A stretch of 39,605 nucleotides of DNA, taken from CAYUAI01 sp964442745. GTDB lineage: Bacteria > Pseudomonadota > Gammaproteobacteria > S012-40. This document shows, piece by piece, positions 24,792 to 35,172 of this stretch. The first letter of the stretch is position 1, and every line of letters starts with the position of its first letter. A program made the translations under genes and the position numbers. The notes under the pieces are model-generated. The model was given only the letters and a program-made list of their open reading frames with translations, was not told the DNA's origin and ran no database searches. The DNA lies in NCBI GenBank assembly GCA_964442745.1, contig CAYUAI010000033.1, forward strand, positions 1 to 39,605, in the 5' to 3' direction.

Positions 24792-27698
24792 GTGAAATTA
24801 GTACATATACTGAAAGACATATTTCGCTTGGATAGTATCCGCGGGCGTTATTTGATGATTGCTTCTTTATTTATTGTCAGTGTCATCACCGTTACCTGGA
24901 CTGCCCATATGAAAGTCGGTGCAGGTTCAGACCAATCACTTAAGCACACACTACTGCGCCAAAAATTAAAACAGCATCTTTTCCATATGGAAAATACGCT
25001 AAATCGTACAGAAAAATCGCTATTATTGTATTTATTAACCCCGAATCCACAACAACACCAACTGACGATCGATTTACTCGATCAACTGTCAGAGAGTTTT
25101 TTAAGTATTTCAAACCATTCCATTGCACAACAGCGCGACAATATAAAAATAAATCTATTCACCATAGAAGCCGAGTTAGCAAAATTATCAGCGACTATTC
25201 GTCGGATATTATCGATACGAGTCGATATCAATCAGTTATATCCCGCTAATCAACTCATTGCCAAGATGTCAGCGGCGCATAGGGCATTCACCTCCAGCGC
25301 TGATCTTGCCATTGAAATGCTAAACAACAATAACAACCAAGCTCAAGCGATTCTTATCGATCGGATTTTCTCAGATGTACGTTACAACTGGGCAAAAATG
25401 ATAGCGGCCTTTCGTATGTATATCGCCAATCGGTTCGGGGTATTTGGTTCACCTGAAGCTGGAATGTTAGCTCAGGGCAATAATGTTGATATATACGCAG
25501 AAAGCATTGCGAAATCTCTGAAACGGCTAACAGAATTCGATGACAAGCAGTTATTAAGCCTTGAGCTTACGGATGCGCTCCAAACCATGAATGAGTCATA
25601 TCCGACCTGGATACAATATTATCAGCAAGCTAAATCCATCTACCATTCTAACAACTGGCGCACCGACATCCCTCTTTTTCAAGGAAAAATTAAAAAACAA
25701 CTTACCTTCATATGGGACAGTTTACATGCCATGGATAAAGAACTCGATGCTTTTGCCAATGATGATGTTAGAGATCTCACCCAAACCACTTACATACTTT
25801 CACAAGCCTTCGGCTTAATTGCTATCATTCTCATTGTCGGCACGTTATTAACATTTTTAGCTTTCGAATATTCAATACGCCGTCCCTTGTCATCAATCGC
25901 TAAAGCGATAAAAATTGAAACTTTAGAGGAAACAAGCTTCCCGCTAGCAAAAACCCATATGATAGAAACCCAAGATATCATCGACTCTTTTGACGAAATG
26001 CGTAAGCGGGTGCTCAATCGTCAACGCCGACTTGAAGCCATCTTGGACAACGCCGGTGAAGCCATTATTACCATTAATGTGTCAGGAATTATTGAAACTT
26101 TTAATGTTGCTGCCAAAAACTTATTTGGTTACGAGGCTGAAGAATGTATAGGGAAAAACATTAATATGTTACTGCCGAGCCCTCATCAAAAAGCCCATGA
26201 TCAATACATCAAACAATATATGTTAACCGGTAAGAGGAATATTATTGGTAGTGACAGAGAGGTTGAAGCCGTTCATAAATCAGGTGAGTTAATTCCTGTT
26301 TCCCTTAAGGTCAGTGATACCAAGTTACCAGAAAAGCAAGTATTTACCGGAATCATTGTCGATATTCGCGAACGAAAGAAAATGCTAGAGCATTTTAAAA
26401 AAATGGCTGAACATGATAGCTTGACCGATTTATATAATCGCAGTTATTTTCAGAATAAACTTGATCAAGTGATTGATCAAGTTGCTCGTCATCAATCCCA
26501 TTTCCATGCGGTATTATACATTGATCTGGATAATTTTAAATATGTCAATGATACCATGAGCCATGCAGCCGGTGACTATTTACTGATTGAGGTCGCAAAC
26601 ATACTACGTAAACGCGTCAGAAAAATGGATCTTATTGCTCGATTTGGCGGCGACGAATTCACCGTGTTGTTATCTGATACTTGCCAAACCAACGCCACTC
26701 ATACCGCCGACTTGTTTCGCGAGGCCATTGCTGAATCCAGTTTCTTCTATGATGGCAAAGAAATTGATATCGGTTGTTCCATCGGCATTGCGCGAGTCGA
26801 TCGCCATACAAAATCGACGGAAGGTGTATTGTCCCAAGCTGATTTTGCTTGCAATTTGGCAAAACGCCATGGCCGTAATCGGGTTCATTTGTTTAAAACC
26901 GAAGACCAGCAAAATGTTAATAACCTTTCTTTGGATATGGGGTGGTCACGACGCATAAAGATTGCCTTAGAAAAAAACCGTTTCGTACTGGCTTGTCAAG
27001 CGATTGTTAACACTCGTACACGCCAGACAGAATGTTATGAAGTATTGATAAGAATGTTAGATGAAAATAACGAAATTATTATGCCCGGTGGATTCTTACC
27101 GGCGGCTGAACGGTTCGGGCTGGCGGCCAATATCGATCATTGGGTGATTATTAATGCCATCGACACACTCATAGAGCAACGTAAAAATTTCCCCCACCTT
27201 CGTTATGCCATCAATTTGTCAGGAATGACATTGTCTAACTCAAATACCTATAATGTTATCCAGGAAAAGCTTGAGCAGACGGCTCTGGATCCATCAGCAC
27301 TCACCTTTGAGGTCACCGAAACAGCCGCCATCGCCGATATGAATCGAGCCTTTACTTTTCTTTCCCAACTAAAAAAACTTGGATGTAAAACCGCTCTAGA
27401 TGATTTTGGTTCGGGCATGTCCTCGTTTGCATATCTTAAAGATTTACCTGTCGATATAGTGAAAATTGACGGTCGCTTTGTAAAAAACCTTGCAGAAAAC
27501 TCAGTGGATCAAGCCATGGTCAAGGCAATGAATGAAATTTCACAGGCACTGGACAAACAAACTGTTGCAGAATTTGTACAAGATGAAAAAACGATGGAAT
27601 TACTCGCCCAATATGGCGTTAATTACGGACAGGGATTTTATCTAGGTCGCCCAGAAATAGTAACACCCTACCGAGTCTATGAACAAAAAGCAATGTAA
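24792..27698 (+). CDS. Membrane PAS-GGDEF-EAL c-di-GMP enzyme
   Basis: The 968-residue product is an inner-membrane signalling enzyme. Membrane segments lie at about residues 18-40 and 336-358 and enclose a periplasmic, mainly helical sensor of nearly 300 residues. A PAS domain follows (about 410-530, AILDNAGEAIITINVSGIIE), then GGDEF (about 536-700; RFGGDEF near 618; inhibitory-site RKMD five residues before), then EAL (about 717-962). The catalytic EAL residues appear kept: EVLIRM, NLSG, EVTE, LDDFGSG, VKIDG, AEF and Q in GQGF, although the motif itself is EVL. Both synthesis and hydrolysis of c-di-GMP are therefore possible; the net direction is unknown. The start is GTG at 24792, with a weak ribosome binding site. 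The ligand of the sensor is unknown. It is not LapD-like: the periplasmic part is much longer and the domains look active. Confidence 0.93.
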   Translation: MKLVHILKDIFRLDSIRGRYLMIASLFIVSVITVTWTAHMKVGAGSDQSLKHTLLRQKLKQHLFHMENTLNRTEKSLLLYLLTPNPQQHQLTIDLLDQLSESFLSISNHSIAQQRDNIKINLFTIEAELAKLSATIRRILSIRVDINQLYPANQLIAKMSAAHRAFTSSADLAIEMLNNNNNQAQAILIDRIFSDVRYNWAKMIAAFRMYIANRFGVFGSPEAGMLAQGNNVDIYAESIAKSLKRLTEFDDKQLLSLELTDALQTMNESYPTWIQYYQQAKSIYHSNNWRTDIPLFQGKIKKQLTFIWDSLHAMDKELDAFANDDVRDLTQTTYILSQAFGLIAIILIVGTLLTFLAFEYSIRRPLSSIAKAIKIETLEETSFPLAKTHMIETQDIIDSFDEMRKRVLNRQRRLEAILDNAGEAIITINVSGIIETFNVAAKNLFGYEAEECIGKNINMLLPSPHQKAHDQYIKQYMLTGKRNIIGSDREVEAVHKSGELIPVSLKVSDTKLPEKQVFTGIIVDIRERKKMLEHFKKMAEHDSLTDLYNRSYFQNKLDQVIDQVARHQSHFHAVLYIDLDNFKYVNDTMSHAAGDYLLIEVANILRKRVRKMDLIARFGGDEFTVLLSDTCQTNATHTADLFREAIAESSFFYDGKEIDIGCSIGIARVDRHTKSTEGVLSQADFACNLAKRHGRNRVHLFKTEDQQNVNNLSLDMGWSRRIKIALEKNRFVLACQAIVNTRTRQTECYEVLIRMLDENNEIIMPGGFLPAAERFGLAANIDHWVIINAIDTLIEQRKNFPHLRYAINLSGMTLSNSNTYNVIQEKLEQTALDPSALTFEVTETAAIADMNRAFTFLSQLKKLGCKTALDDFGSGMSSFAYLKDLPVDIVKIDGRFVKNLAENSVDQAMVKAMNEISQALDKQTVAEFVQDEKTMELLAQYGVNYGQGFYLGRPEIVTPYRVYEQKAM

Positions 27699-28112
27699 GT
27701 GGGGCGCGGCATCAGGGCTACTTGGTTAGGAATGGGCGACGCAATCTGTCCTCGCCCCAAGCACTACCGCAAGGTGGCCATCGCCATCACTAAATATAGC
27801 TGTGTTAATGTTGCGGCCTCTCTAAAGCTCGAGGCTTCGAGTTGAAATGTACTCGATTTATCGTCTTTGAAATCTTCAGTCTGGATTCGAGTATTTTTTA
27901 ATCAGAAGCTGCATGGTATTCATGCGATCGTTGGGGAGATGGTTGTTTTTATACTTTCGATGGTAGTACTCTAAGCTGACCTTGATGCAAAATCTTTGGT
28001 AACCACTTTTTCAAAAATACTTCGGTTGGCACAGGGTAGGGTTAAAAATGGGTTTAAAGTATTGCTTTATTGACTCGGTAGACGTTGTGCGCTTTTCACC
28101 CATTTATGAGTT
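27699..28112. other. Convergent intergenic region, no gene seen
   Basis: About 410 bases between the ends of two converging genes. GGGGCG near 27701 and CGCCCC near 27753 could pair, but with a long loop. No frame or RNA gene is recognised. Confidence 0.35.
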
Positions 28113-29309
28113 TTAGTTAAAGTTAATGTTCCCACCCAGGATGTCGTCTTCATCTTCTTCGGGGGGTTTATCTTCAATCAGGCTCAAGCCGCTGGATTGA
28201 TCATTTTGGGCGTTGCTGGATAGGTTTATTTTTAACCTGACATTATTTTGTGAGTCGGCATTGCGGATGGCTTCTTGTTCTGAGATTCGACCTTGCCGAT
28301 ACAGATTGATTAATGCGCTGTCAAAGGTCTGCATTCCTGAATTTTCGGATTTTGCCATGACTTCTTTGATTTCAGCCACGTCACCTTTTTTGACCAGCTC
28401 ACAAACGCGTGGCGTACCCAGTAAAACTTCGATAGCCGCCACGCGTTTTTTGTCGGGCGTTGGGATCAGCCGTTGTGAGACAAAGGCATGTAAATTGAGC
28501 GATAAATCGGTCAATAATTGGTGCCGTTTGTTTTCTGGGAAAAAATTAATAATTCGATCGAGGGCTTGATTGGCATTATTGGCATGCAACGTCGAAATGG
28601 CTAAATGCCCGGTTTCGGCAAAAGCTAGCGCGTATTCCATGGTTTCCCTGTCTCTGATTTCGCCAATGAGGATGACGTCGGGGGCTTGTCTCAGGGTATT
28701 TTTTAAGGCGTCTCCATAACTATCCGTATCGACGCCAACTTCACGTTGACTGATGACGGATTTTTTGTGCGAATGGACAAACTCAATGGGGTCTTCAATG
28801 GTAATGATATGTCCGCCATAATGGCTATTTCGGTAATCAATGAGGGCAGCGAGGGAGGTCGATTTTCCGGAGCCGGTTCCCCCAACAAATAATACCAGGC
28901 CGCGTTTAGCCATGATCACTTTGGTTAGAATGTCAGGCAAACCCAGATCTTTGACAGTGGGTATCTCGGTTTTGATATTTCTGACCACTAAACCAACATG
29001 ATTGCGTTGTTTGTAGATATTTACCCGGAATCGACCGATGTTTCTTTCGCTAATAGCCAGATTCATTTCCGGTTTTTTTTCGAATTCGGCAATTTGTCGC
29101 TCATCCATGATTTCGTAAGCGATTTTTTTCGGTTCATCAATGCCTAATGGTGTTTTAGTTAGCGCGGTGAGTTTGCCTTGAAATTTTGCACAAGGTGGCG
29201 CATTGCTTAACAAATATAAATCCGAACCATCATTTTTTGCGAGGATTTCGAGATATTCTTTAAATTGCACAGGAAAACTCCCTTGATTTAAGAGGCTGTT
29301 TAACTCCAC
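28113..29309 (-). CDS. pilU: Type IV pilus retraction ATPase, PilU-type
   Basis: PilU is a hexameric cytoplasmic ATPase that assists PilT in retracting type IV pili. The 398-residue product has the N-terminal PAS-like domain (SDLYLLSNAPPCAKFQGKL), Walker A GGTGSGKST, Walker B VILIGEIRD and the His box HLAISTLHANN. I call PilU rather than PilT because of the longer C-terminus and its wording (GMQTFDSALINLYRQGRISE, then the ADSQNNVRLKINL stretch), which follow known PilU proteins. The last 25 residues are acidic (EEDEDD) and not conserved. The start is a GTG at 29309 with weak ribosome binding signal. PilU usually lies beside pilT; here it stands alone between two c-di-GMP enzymes, with no other pilus gene in the window. 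Confidence 0.95.
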   Translation of the reverse strand: MELNSLLNQGSFPVQFKEYLEILAKNDGSDLYLLSNAPPCAKFQGKLTALTKTPLGIDEPKKIAYEIMDERQIAEFEKKPEMNLAISERNIGRFRVNIYKQRNHVGLVVRNIKTEIPTVKDLGLPDILTKVIMAKRGLVLFVGGTGSGKSTSLAALIDYRNSHYGGHIITIEDPIEFVHSHKKSVISQREVGVDTDSYGDALKNTLRQAPDVILIGEIRDRETMEYALAFAETGHLAISTLHANNANQALDRIINFFPENKRHQLLTDLSLNLHAFVSQRLIPTPDKKRVAAIEVLLGTPRVCELVKKGDVAEIKEVMAKSENSGMQTFDSALINLYRQGRISEQEAIRNADSQNNVRLKINLSSNAQNDQSSGLSLIEDKPPEEDEDDILGGNINFN

Positions 29310-29705
29310 CCAGGACAGATCATGTTTTATTTAGAGGGCTCGCCCTGTGTTTGTTTTTAGTTTGTTCCTAGGCATAACGACAAAGGCCAATGTAAGCTTT
29401 AATTCAATGAGGTTATTACGTAAAAATAGTGGTTAATGGGCATGCAGCAAACCATAAACCATTAATAGTCGTCGTGCTATCGCTTGAAGGATGTCAGAAG
29501 CTTAAGGCGATTAAAATCGTAGCCGACAAACAGTTTGAGGGATAGATGTTCGATTATACTGATTGCTCGACTACTTTTCGTTTCATGCCATTGACCAAGC
29601 TGTAGCATAAGTCGCTATACTAAAAAAAACGAATGTTCCTAATCCTGTCAGTTGGTGGGTGGAGGACAATGGCGTTTTAACGTAATTTTTTGCCAGGAAT
29701 GACTC
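29310..29705. other. Divergent intergenic region
   Basis: About 395 bases between pilU and the response-regulator gene. It holds the promoter candidate for the latter (listed separately) and the small palindrome AGGGC-TC-GCCCT at 29335-29346 near the pilU start. No small gene is seen. Confidence 0.4.
29591..29621 (+). promoter_or_regulatory. Sigma-70-type promoter candidate
   Basis: TTGACC at 29591-29596 (five of six consensus bases) and TATACT at 29616-29621 (five of six) are separated by 19 bases, slightly long for sigma-70. They lie 85 bases upstream of the ATG of the response-regulator GGDEF-EAL gene and point towards it. This is the only convincing promoter-like pair I noticed in the window. 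Confidence 0.45.
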
Positions 29706-31625
29706 ATGGAATACAATCGCCGACTATTGATCGTTGATGATAATAAGGCAATACATGAAGATTTTTTAAAAGTATTGTCACAGAAAAAAAATTTAGAGGC
29801 GATTGAGCTTGATAATTTAGAGAGAGAATTATTTGGTGATGATAATGAGGCATCTGGCTTTCATGATAAATGGTTAAGCCAAATTGATTATGAAATCGAT
29901 TCAGCGTTTCAAGGTGAAGAAGCCTTAGATAAAGTAAGACAAGCAGCGCAAGAGCAATGTCCTTATGCGCTAATTTATATGGATGTACGAATGCCACCAG
30001 GATGGGACGGCATTGAAACGATTCAACGCATTTGGTATGAATTCCCCTATATTGAAATGGTTATATGTACGGCCTATTCTGATTATAGTTGGGATGAAAT
30101 TATTAGAAAATTAGGCTTGAACGATAAATTGCTTTTTTTAAAGAAACCCTTTGATTCTGTAGCTGTGAAACAAATGGCTTTGACGTTAGTGAAAAAATGG
30201 AATCTAGATTATCAAGGGCGTTGCCATGTGACTAGCTTGGAAAAGCAAGTCTCCGAACGGACCGAACAATTAAAAGCATTATTGAAAGAGCTAGAAGTAA
30301 AGAATATAGAATTAGCCTGTAGTAATAAAGAGCTTGAGCATGTGGCCAATCATGATGGCTTGACTCAATTGCCTAATCGAGTGTTGTTTCATGATCGTTT
30401 AGCGCACGGTATTAAAATAGCCAATCGAAATCGATTGAATTTTGCGGTTGCATTGCTGGATTTAAATAAATTTAAAGAAATTAATGATGCGCTGGGGCAT
30501 GATGCCGGTGACGAGGTGTTAAAGCAAGTCAGCTCACGTTTGACCCGTATACTTCGGGCTTGCGATACCATTGCTCGATTAGGGGGCGATGAGTTTGCGA
30601 TAATATTGCCGAGTCTTGAGGTGGAATGTATTGATGTGGTTGCGAATAAAATCGAAAAATCATTAGAGCAGCCGATTGCATTGGGTGAGCGTCAAGAATC
30701 GATTGGCGTTAGTATTGGTTTTTCCTTGTATCCTATGCATGGTGATACCAGTGATAAATTATTAAAATGTGCTGACCTAGCTATGTATCAGGCAAAGCGT
30801 TCTAAACAAAAATATGTTTTGTTTGATGAAAATGCTGAGGATGTGCGTTTTAATAAGTTAAAGTTGTTGTTGGATTTAGAAAATGTAGTAAAAAATGGCG
30901 GCTTGTCGTTAAATTATCAACCGATTATTGAGCTTGATTCAGGGAAAGTCGTAGGCGCAGAGGCGCTTGCACGTTGGTATGATCCAACGCGAGGGTTCGT
31001 TCCTCCGGACAAGTTTATTCCCTTGGCAGAAAAAAGAAACTTGATTCATTCGTTAACCGCTTGGGTACTGGATGCAGCTATTGGGCAATGTGTATTATGG
31101 CATCGTACTGGCTATGAAATATCAGTTTCTATTAATTTATCAGCGCGGAATTTATTAGATACCCAGTTACCCGAGAAGATTGAAAAGATATTGAAAAAAT
31201 GGCAATTGGATGCGAAGTGGGTCAAACTTGAGGTGACTGAAGGTATGACGATCAGCGATTTAGAGCAGGGTAAAGATATTTTAACGAGATTATCTGTCAT
31301 GGGGCTGAAAATATCCATTGATGATTTCGGAACAGGATATTCATCGTTAGTGTATTTAAAAAAACTGCCGGTGAATGAATTAAAAATAGATAGAAGTTTT
31401 GTGTGTGATGTTAATAGCGATAAAGACAACAAAACCATCGTGCAATCGACTATTGATATGGCCCATAACTTAGGGTTGAGCGTGGTGGCTGAGGGTGTTG
31501 AAGATGAAATGGCACTGCAAACGTTAAAGTCGTTAGGATGCGACAAAGTGCAAGGTTATTATATTTGTCACCCTCAGCCAGAAAGGGAATTTCAATCTTG
31601 GCTTAGCTCGGTGTATTTGAAATAA
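29706..31625 (+). CDS. Response regulator with GGDEF and EAL domains
   Basis: The 639-residue cytoplasmic product starts with a receiver domain (about 1-170) with acidic pocket D11-D12, phospho-acceptor D93 in YMDVRMPPGWDG, and the conserved Thr/Lys in CTAYSD and LKKPFD. The receiver carries an insertion of about 25 residues (LFGDDNEASGFHDKW) before its second strand, as in a known class of c-di-GMP response regulators. A coiled-coil linker (175-215) leads to GGDEF (RLGGDEF at 293-299, with inhibitory-site RACD five residues before) and EAL (EALARW at about 418; NLSA, EVTEG, DDFGTG, LKIDRSF, AEGVE and Q all present). Both catalytic domains look intact. The ATG is preceded by CCAGGAATGACTC. 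No histidine kinase is beside it; input must come from elsewhere in the genome. Confidence 0.95.
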   Translation: MEYNRRLLIVDDNKAIHEDFLKVLSQKKNLEAIELDNLERELFGDDNEASGFHDKWLSQIDYEIDSAFQGEEALDKVRQAAQEQCPYALIYMDVRMPPGWDGIETIQRIWYEFPYIEMVICTAYSDYSWDEIIRKLGLNDKLLFLKKPFDSVAVKQMALTLVKKWNLDYQGRCHVTSLEKQVSERTEQLKALLKELEVKNIELACSNKELEHVANHDGLTQLPNRVLFHDRLAHGIKIANRNRLNFAVALLDLNKFKEINDALGHDAGDEVLKQVSSRLTRILRACDTIARLGGDEFAIILPSLEVECIDVVANKIEKSLEQPIALGERQESIGVSIGFSLYPMHGDTSDKLLKCADLAMYQAKRSKQKYVLFDENAEDVRFNKLKLLLDLENVVKNGGLSLNYQPIIELDSGKVVGAEALARWYDPTRGFVPPDKFIPLAEKRNLIHSLTAWVLDAAIGQCVLWHRTGYEISVSINLSARNLLDTQLPEKIEKILKKWQLDAKWVKLEVTEGMTISDLEQGKDILTRLSVMGLKISIDDFGTGYSSLVYLKKLPVNELKIDRSFVCDVNSDKDNKTIVQSTIDMAHNLGLSVVAEGVEDEMALQTLKSLGCDKVQGYYICHPQPEREFQSWLSSVYLK

Positions 31626-32192
31626 AAAGCCCGTAAATAAGCGGCGTTAAAAATACCTCAGTCGACCTAATGCGGCGGCCTCATTGACTTCTTATTCATT
31701 CGCTCTTGCCCATCCTGGGTTTCTCGGTATGAGGGTTTCCATGTACAAAACAGCGACTTTGTACTCATCTGGATCATTTTAAAGCCGCGATTGAATTTTG
31801 CGGTGAAATCAAACTGTGATGATTCTCGGTCAGGGCTGCTAGCCACTTAATTATTTGATTTTTTTGAATTTATTGAGCTAAAATATAATGAATAGTTTAA
31901 AGATAACCGTTATTTTTAAGGCGCTGAATTGTTGTTTTCTTGTGCAGCTAAATGCCTATCCAACAAAATTTATAGAGGTAGATGCTAACATTAACCAGCG
32001 CACTTGTGTGTTACCGTTGAGTTGCTAAAATATCAGCGAGAGAGTCAGCACGCCTACTTTGATTGGTATATAATTACAAGCATCAAGTTTTTAACTAAAT
32101 GAGTTACATAAGATTTTGAAGATCAAACCAAGGTCTTTAAGTGATCATTTTTATTTCATTCGATTGTTATCCACTAGAGTATATTCAAAAAG
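31626..32192. other. Intergenic region, no gene seen
   Basis: About 565 bases precede the polysaccharide export gene. No strong hairpin after the GGDEF-EAL gene, no frame with a ribosome binding site, and no promoter pair that I would defend. Confidence 0.35.
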
Positions 32193-35036
32193 ATGGATTT
32201 TGCAGTAGACCTTCGTGATTGTTTTAGATATGTTCTTTTCATTGTTATTACACTATTTATTCTCCCCCTGAATACACTGGCAGCGACACCGACTGCAGAG
32301 CAACTCAAAATGCTGGAACAATTGTCTCCAGAGCAACGCGCTGCGGCGTTAAAAACATTCCAGGGGCGCAGCGGTGGCAAGTCTATTGATGCGAAGCCAT
32401 TACTTCAACCAGAAGTTGTCAAACCCCGTATATTATCAGAAAAACCTTCGGTTATCGAAGAGGCGGTGATTGAACCTGGGCAAAAGGAAAGAAGTAGTGA
32501 AACGCAGAAAGATCCTGTCCAGAGGCTGAAGCAGTTTGGTTATGATTTGTTTGCTGGTTCGCCTACGACTTTTGCGCCAGCAACGGATATTCCTGTGCCT
32601 ACCGATTATGTGGTGGGTCCGGGGGATACTGTGCAGGTGCAATTATTCGGTAAGGAAAATGCGGAATATGATTTGATTGTGACACGGGAAGGGATGTTGC
32701 ATTTCCCAGGATTGGGTCCCATTGTTGTTGCGGGTTTGTATTTCAATGAACTAAGAGAGAACTTATATAATCGTATTCACCGCCAAATGATAGGCATTAA
32801 AGCGAATATTACCATGGGGGTGTTGCGTTCGGTGCGCATCTTTGTCCTCGGTGAGGCCATTCGGCCGGGCTCATATACCGTGAGTGCGCTATCTAATATG
32901 ACGAATGCACTATTTGTTAATGGGGGAATTAAACCGATAGGATCGTTGCGTGATATTCAGCTGAAGCGAAATGGGCGAGTGATCGGTCGTTTAGATTTGT
33001 ATGATTTGTTGTTGCATGGCGATACCCGTGGCGACTTGCGATTGCAACCGGGTGATGTGATTTTTATACCGCCGATTGGTGCGACAGTGGGTATTGCAGG
33101 CGAGGTGCGCCGACCCGCTATTTATGAGTTAAAGAGTGAACAGAATGTATTGCAGGTACTGGCTTTATCGGGAGGGCTGTTACCAACGGCCTATACTCAA
33201 TCGGGTCAATTGAAGCGTATTAATCGGCAAGGGGAAAGAACCCTGATTGACCTTAATTTAACGGATGGTGCGGATTTATCAACTCGGGTTCATGAGGGTG
33301 ATGTGATACGTGTCTATTCGGTGTTGGAAAAGATGGAAAATGTTGTCACATTGCGCGGCCATATACAGCGGCCCGGCGGTTATCAATGGCATCAAGGCAT
33401 GCGTTTAACGGATTTATTGCCCTCATTTAAAGATCTGTTGGCAAGGCCGGATTTAGACTACGCATTGATTAGCCGGGAAATGCCGCCCGATCGTCGGATT
33501 GAAGTGATTGCGACACGCTTGGGAGAAGCACTTGCAAATCCAGATTCTGACTATAATATTCTGTTAGCACCAAAAGATGAAGTGCTGGTGTTTGGGTTGG
33601 GGGAAACTCGATCTCAAGCATTGGAGCCATTGTTGCAACAACTGCAGAATCAAGCGAAATATTATGAGCCGGAAAAAGTCGCCACTATTAGTGGCAATGT
33701 ACGTTACACCGGAGTGTATCCATTACAGAAGAACATGCGTATTCGTGACTTAGTGTATGCGGCCTATGATATATTGCCGCAAACTGACATGAATTATGCG
33801 TTGTTAAGTCGTGAGAAATTCCAGGGTGAACAGATTGAGACTTTAACCATATCATTACGCGATATTATTTCGAGAAAGCAGGTCTATGCAAATATATTGT
33901 TACGTCCCAAGGATCACCTTTATGTTTTTAATTTGGAGGATACTCGGCAAGAACTTATCGAGCCTTTGTTGCAACAGCTCAAACAAAATGCAACGCATGG
34001 GCGTGCCGCCCCTATTGTCACGGTGTCAGGTTTAGTGCAATCGCAAGGTCGTTATCCATTGGGGTCAGACATGCGCATATCTGATCTCATCATCGCTGCC
34101 GGTAAGTTAACCGAAGCGGCCTATGCGGTGTCTGCGGAAGTCAGCCGGCAATTGATTGTGGATGGTGAATTTTTTATGACAGAACATTTACCGGTTGATT
34201 TAGCGAAAGCATTGGCGGGTAATGAACAGGCTAATTTTATTTTACAACCCCATGATCATTTGCATATTAAACAAATTCCTCAATGGGCAGAACAACGCAG
34301 TGTCCAGCTAAAAGGTGAATTTCGTTTTCCTGGAGAGTATCCGATTCGTCAAGGAGAAACCCTCACCGATTTGGTAGTGCGAGCTGGTGGGCTAACTGAG
34401 CATGCCTACTTGCAGGGAGCGGTATTTATGCGGGAGGAGTTACGGCAGCGTGAGCAAAAACAATTGGACACTATGATTGTCAAACTGGAAGCAGATATTG
34501 CGGCGATGAGCATGGAGAAAAATAATAATAAAGTGCCAGAACAAACGGCGGCCCTTGGACTGTCTTATTCTTTTCTTGAGCAACTGAAATCAACACAACC
34601 GGTGGGGCGCTTAGTGATTGAACTGGATGAATTGCTAGCAAATAACCAAGATGAAAAATATCATGTCATCTTAAAAAATGGCGACAAATTATTTGTACCG
34701 GCCTATACCCAAGAAGTGACGGTGATTGGTGAGGTCCAATATACCACGTCGCACCTTTATGATGACAGTTTAAGCCGGGATGACTATATCAATATGAGCG
34801 GCGGTTTAACCTATAAAGCGGATGATGATCGAATTTATATTGTTCGAGCTAATGGTGCCGTTATCGCAGATGGTGATGGATGGTTGCAAAGTGCGCAAAT
34901 TAGACCCGGCGATACGGTGGTTGTACCACTTGAAGCTGATCGAGTACGACCACTCACTTTAATGACAAGTATTACTCAGATTATTTATCAATTGGGAGTG
35001 GCTGCCGCGAGTTGGAATGCGGTGGGTGTTTTTTAA
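32193..35036 (+). CDS. Polysaccharide export protein with seven SLBB repeats
   Basis: The 947-residue product has a signal peptide (cleaved after LAA near residue 31) but no lipid-acceptor Cys, unlike the lipoprotein Wza. A disordered linker is followed by the Poly_export domain (about 138-225; VVGPGDTVQVQLFG) and then seven SLBB-type segments, recognisable by their opening strands: VRIFVLGEAIRPGSY, VGIAGEVRRPAIY, VTLRGHIQRPGGY, ATISGNVRYTGVY, VTVSGLVQSQGRY, QLKGEFRFPGEY and TVIGEVQYTTSH. It should form the periplasmic to outer-membrane passage for an exopolysaccharide. The last residues (SITQIIYQLGVAAASWNAVG) recall the ends of other export proteins in such loci. The usual tyrosine kinase or chain-length partner is not next door. 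The ATG at 32193 has a poor ribosome binding site. Confidence 0.94.
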   Translation: MDFAVDLRDCFRYVLFIVITLFILPLNTLAATPTAEQLKMLEQLSPEQRAAALKTFQGRSGGKSIDAKPLLQPEVVKPRILSEKPSVIEEAVIEPGQKERSSETQKDPVQRLKQFGYDLFAGSPTTFAPATDIPVPTDYVVGPGDTVQVQLFGKENAEYDLIVTREGMLHFPGLGPIVVAGLYFNELRENLYNRIHRQMIGIKANITMGVLRSVRIFVLGEAIRPGSYTVSALSNMTNALFVNGGIKPIGSLRDIQLKRNGRVIGRLDLYDLLLHGDTRGDLRLQPGDVIFIPPIGATVGIAGEVRRPAIYELKSEQNVLQVLALSGGLLPTAYTQSGQLKRINRQGERTLIDLNLTDGADLSTRVHEGDVIRVYSVLEKMENVVTLRGHIQRPGGYQWHQGMRLTDLLPSFKDLLARPDLDYALISREMPPDRRIEVIATRLGEALANPDSDYNILLAPKDEVLVFGLGETRSQALEPLLQQLQNQAKYYEPEKVATISGNVRYTGVYPLQKNMRIRDLVYAAYDILPQTDMNYALLSREKFQGEQIETLTISLRDIISRKQVYANILLRPKDHLYVFNLEDTRQELIEPLLQQLKQNATHGRAAPIVTVSGLVQSQGRYPLGSDMRISDLIIAAGKLTEAAYAVSAEVSRQLIVDGEFFMTEHLPVDLAKALAGNEQANFILQPHDHLHIKQIPQWAEQRSVQLKGEFRFPGEYPIRQGETLTDLVVRAGGLTEHAYLQGAVFMREELRQREQKQLDTMIVKLEADIAAMSMEKNNNKVPEQTAALGLSYSFLEQLKSTQPVGRLVIELDELLANNQDEKYHVILKNGDKLFVPAYTQEVTVIGEVQYTTSHLYDDSLSRDDYINMSGGLTYKADDDRIYIVRANGAVIADGDGWLQSAQIRPGDTVVVPLEADRVRPLTLMTSITQIIYQLGVAAASWNAVGVF

Positions 35037-35172
35037 AAAAAGTTGAGTGTGTTAGTTGGGCTTGATTTTGTCGAATAAGTGAGAACGGCAGCACATCTTT
35101 GCCATAAAAGTATTTAAAAAGTATCTGCATTGTGCGATTCATTTCCTATGGATTTCTAATGGGGGTCGTCGG

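Noticed and set aside
26587..26958. Frames on both strands within the GGDEF region
   Set aside because: Shadows of the conserved GGDEF-EAL coding sequence.
24792..27698. LapD-type receptor for the LapG-like protease
   Set aside because: LapD has a short periplasmic domain and degenerate GGDEF and EAL domains; this protein has a sensor of nearly 300 residues, a PAS domain and intact catalytic motifs.
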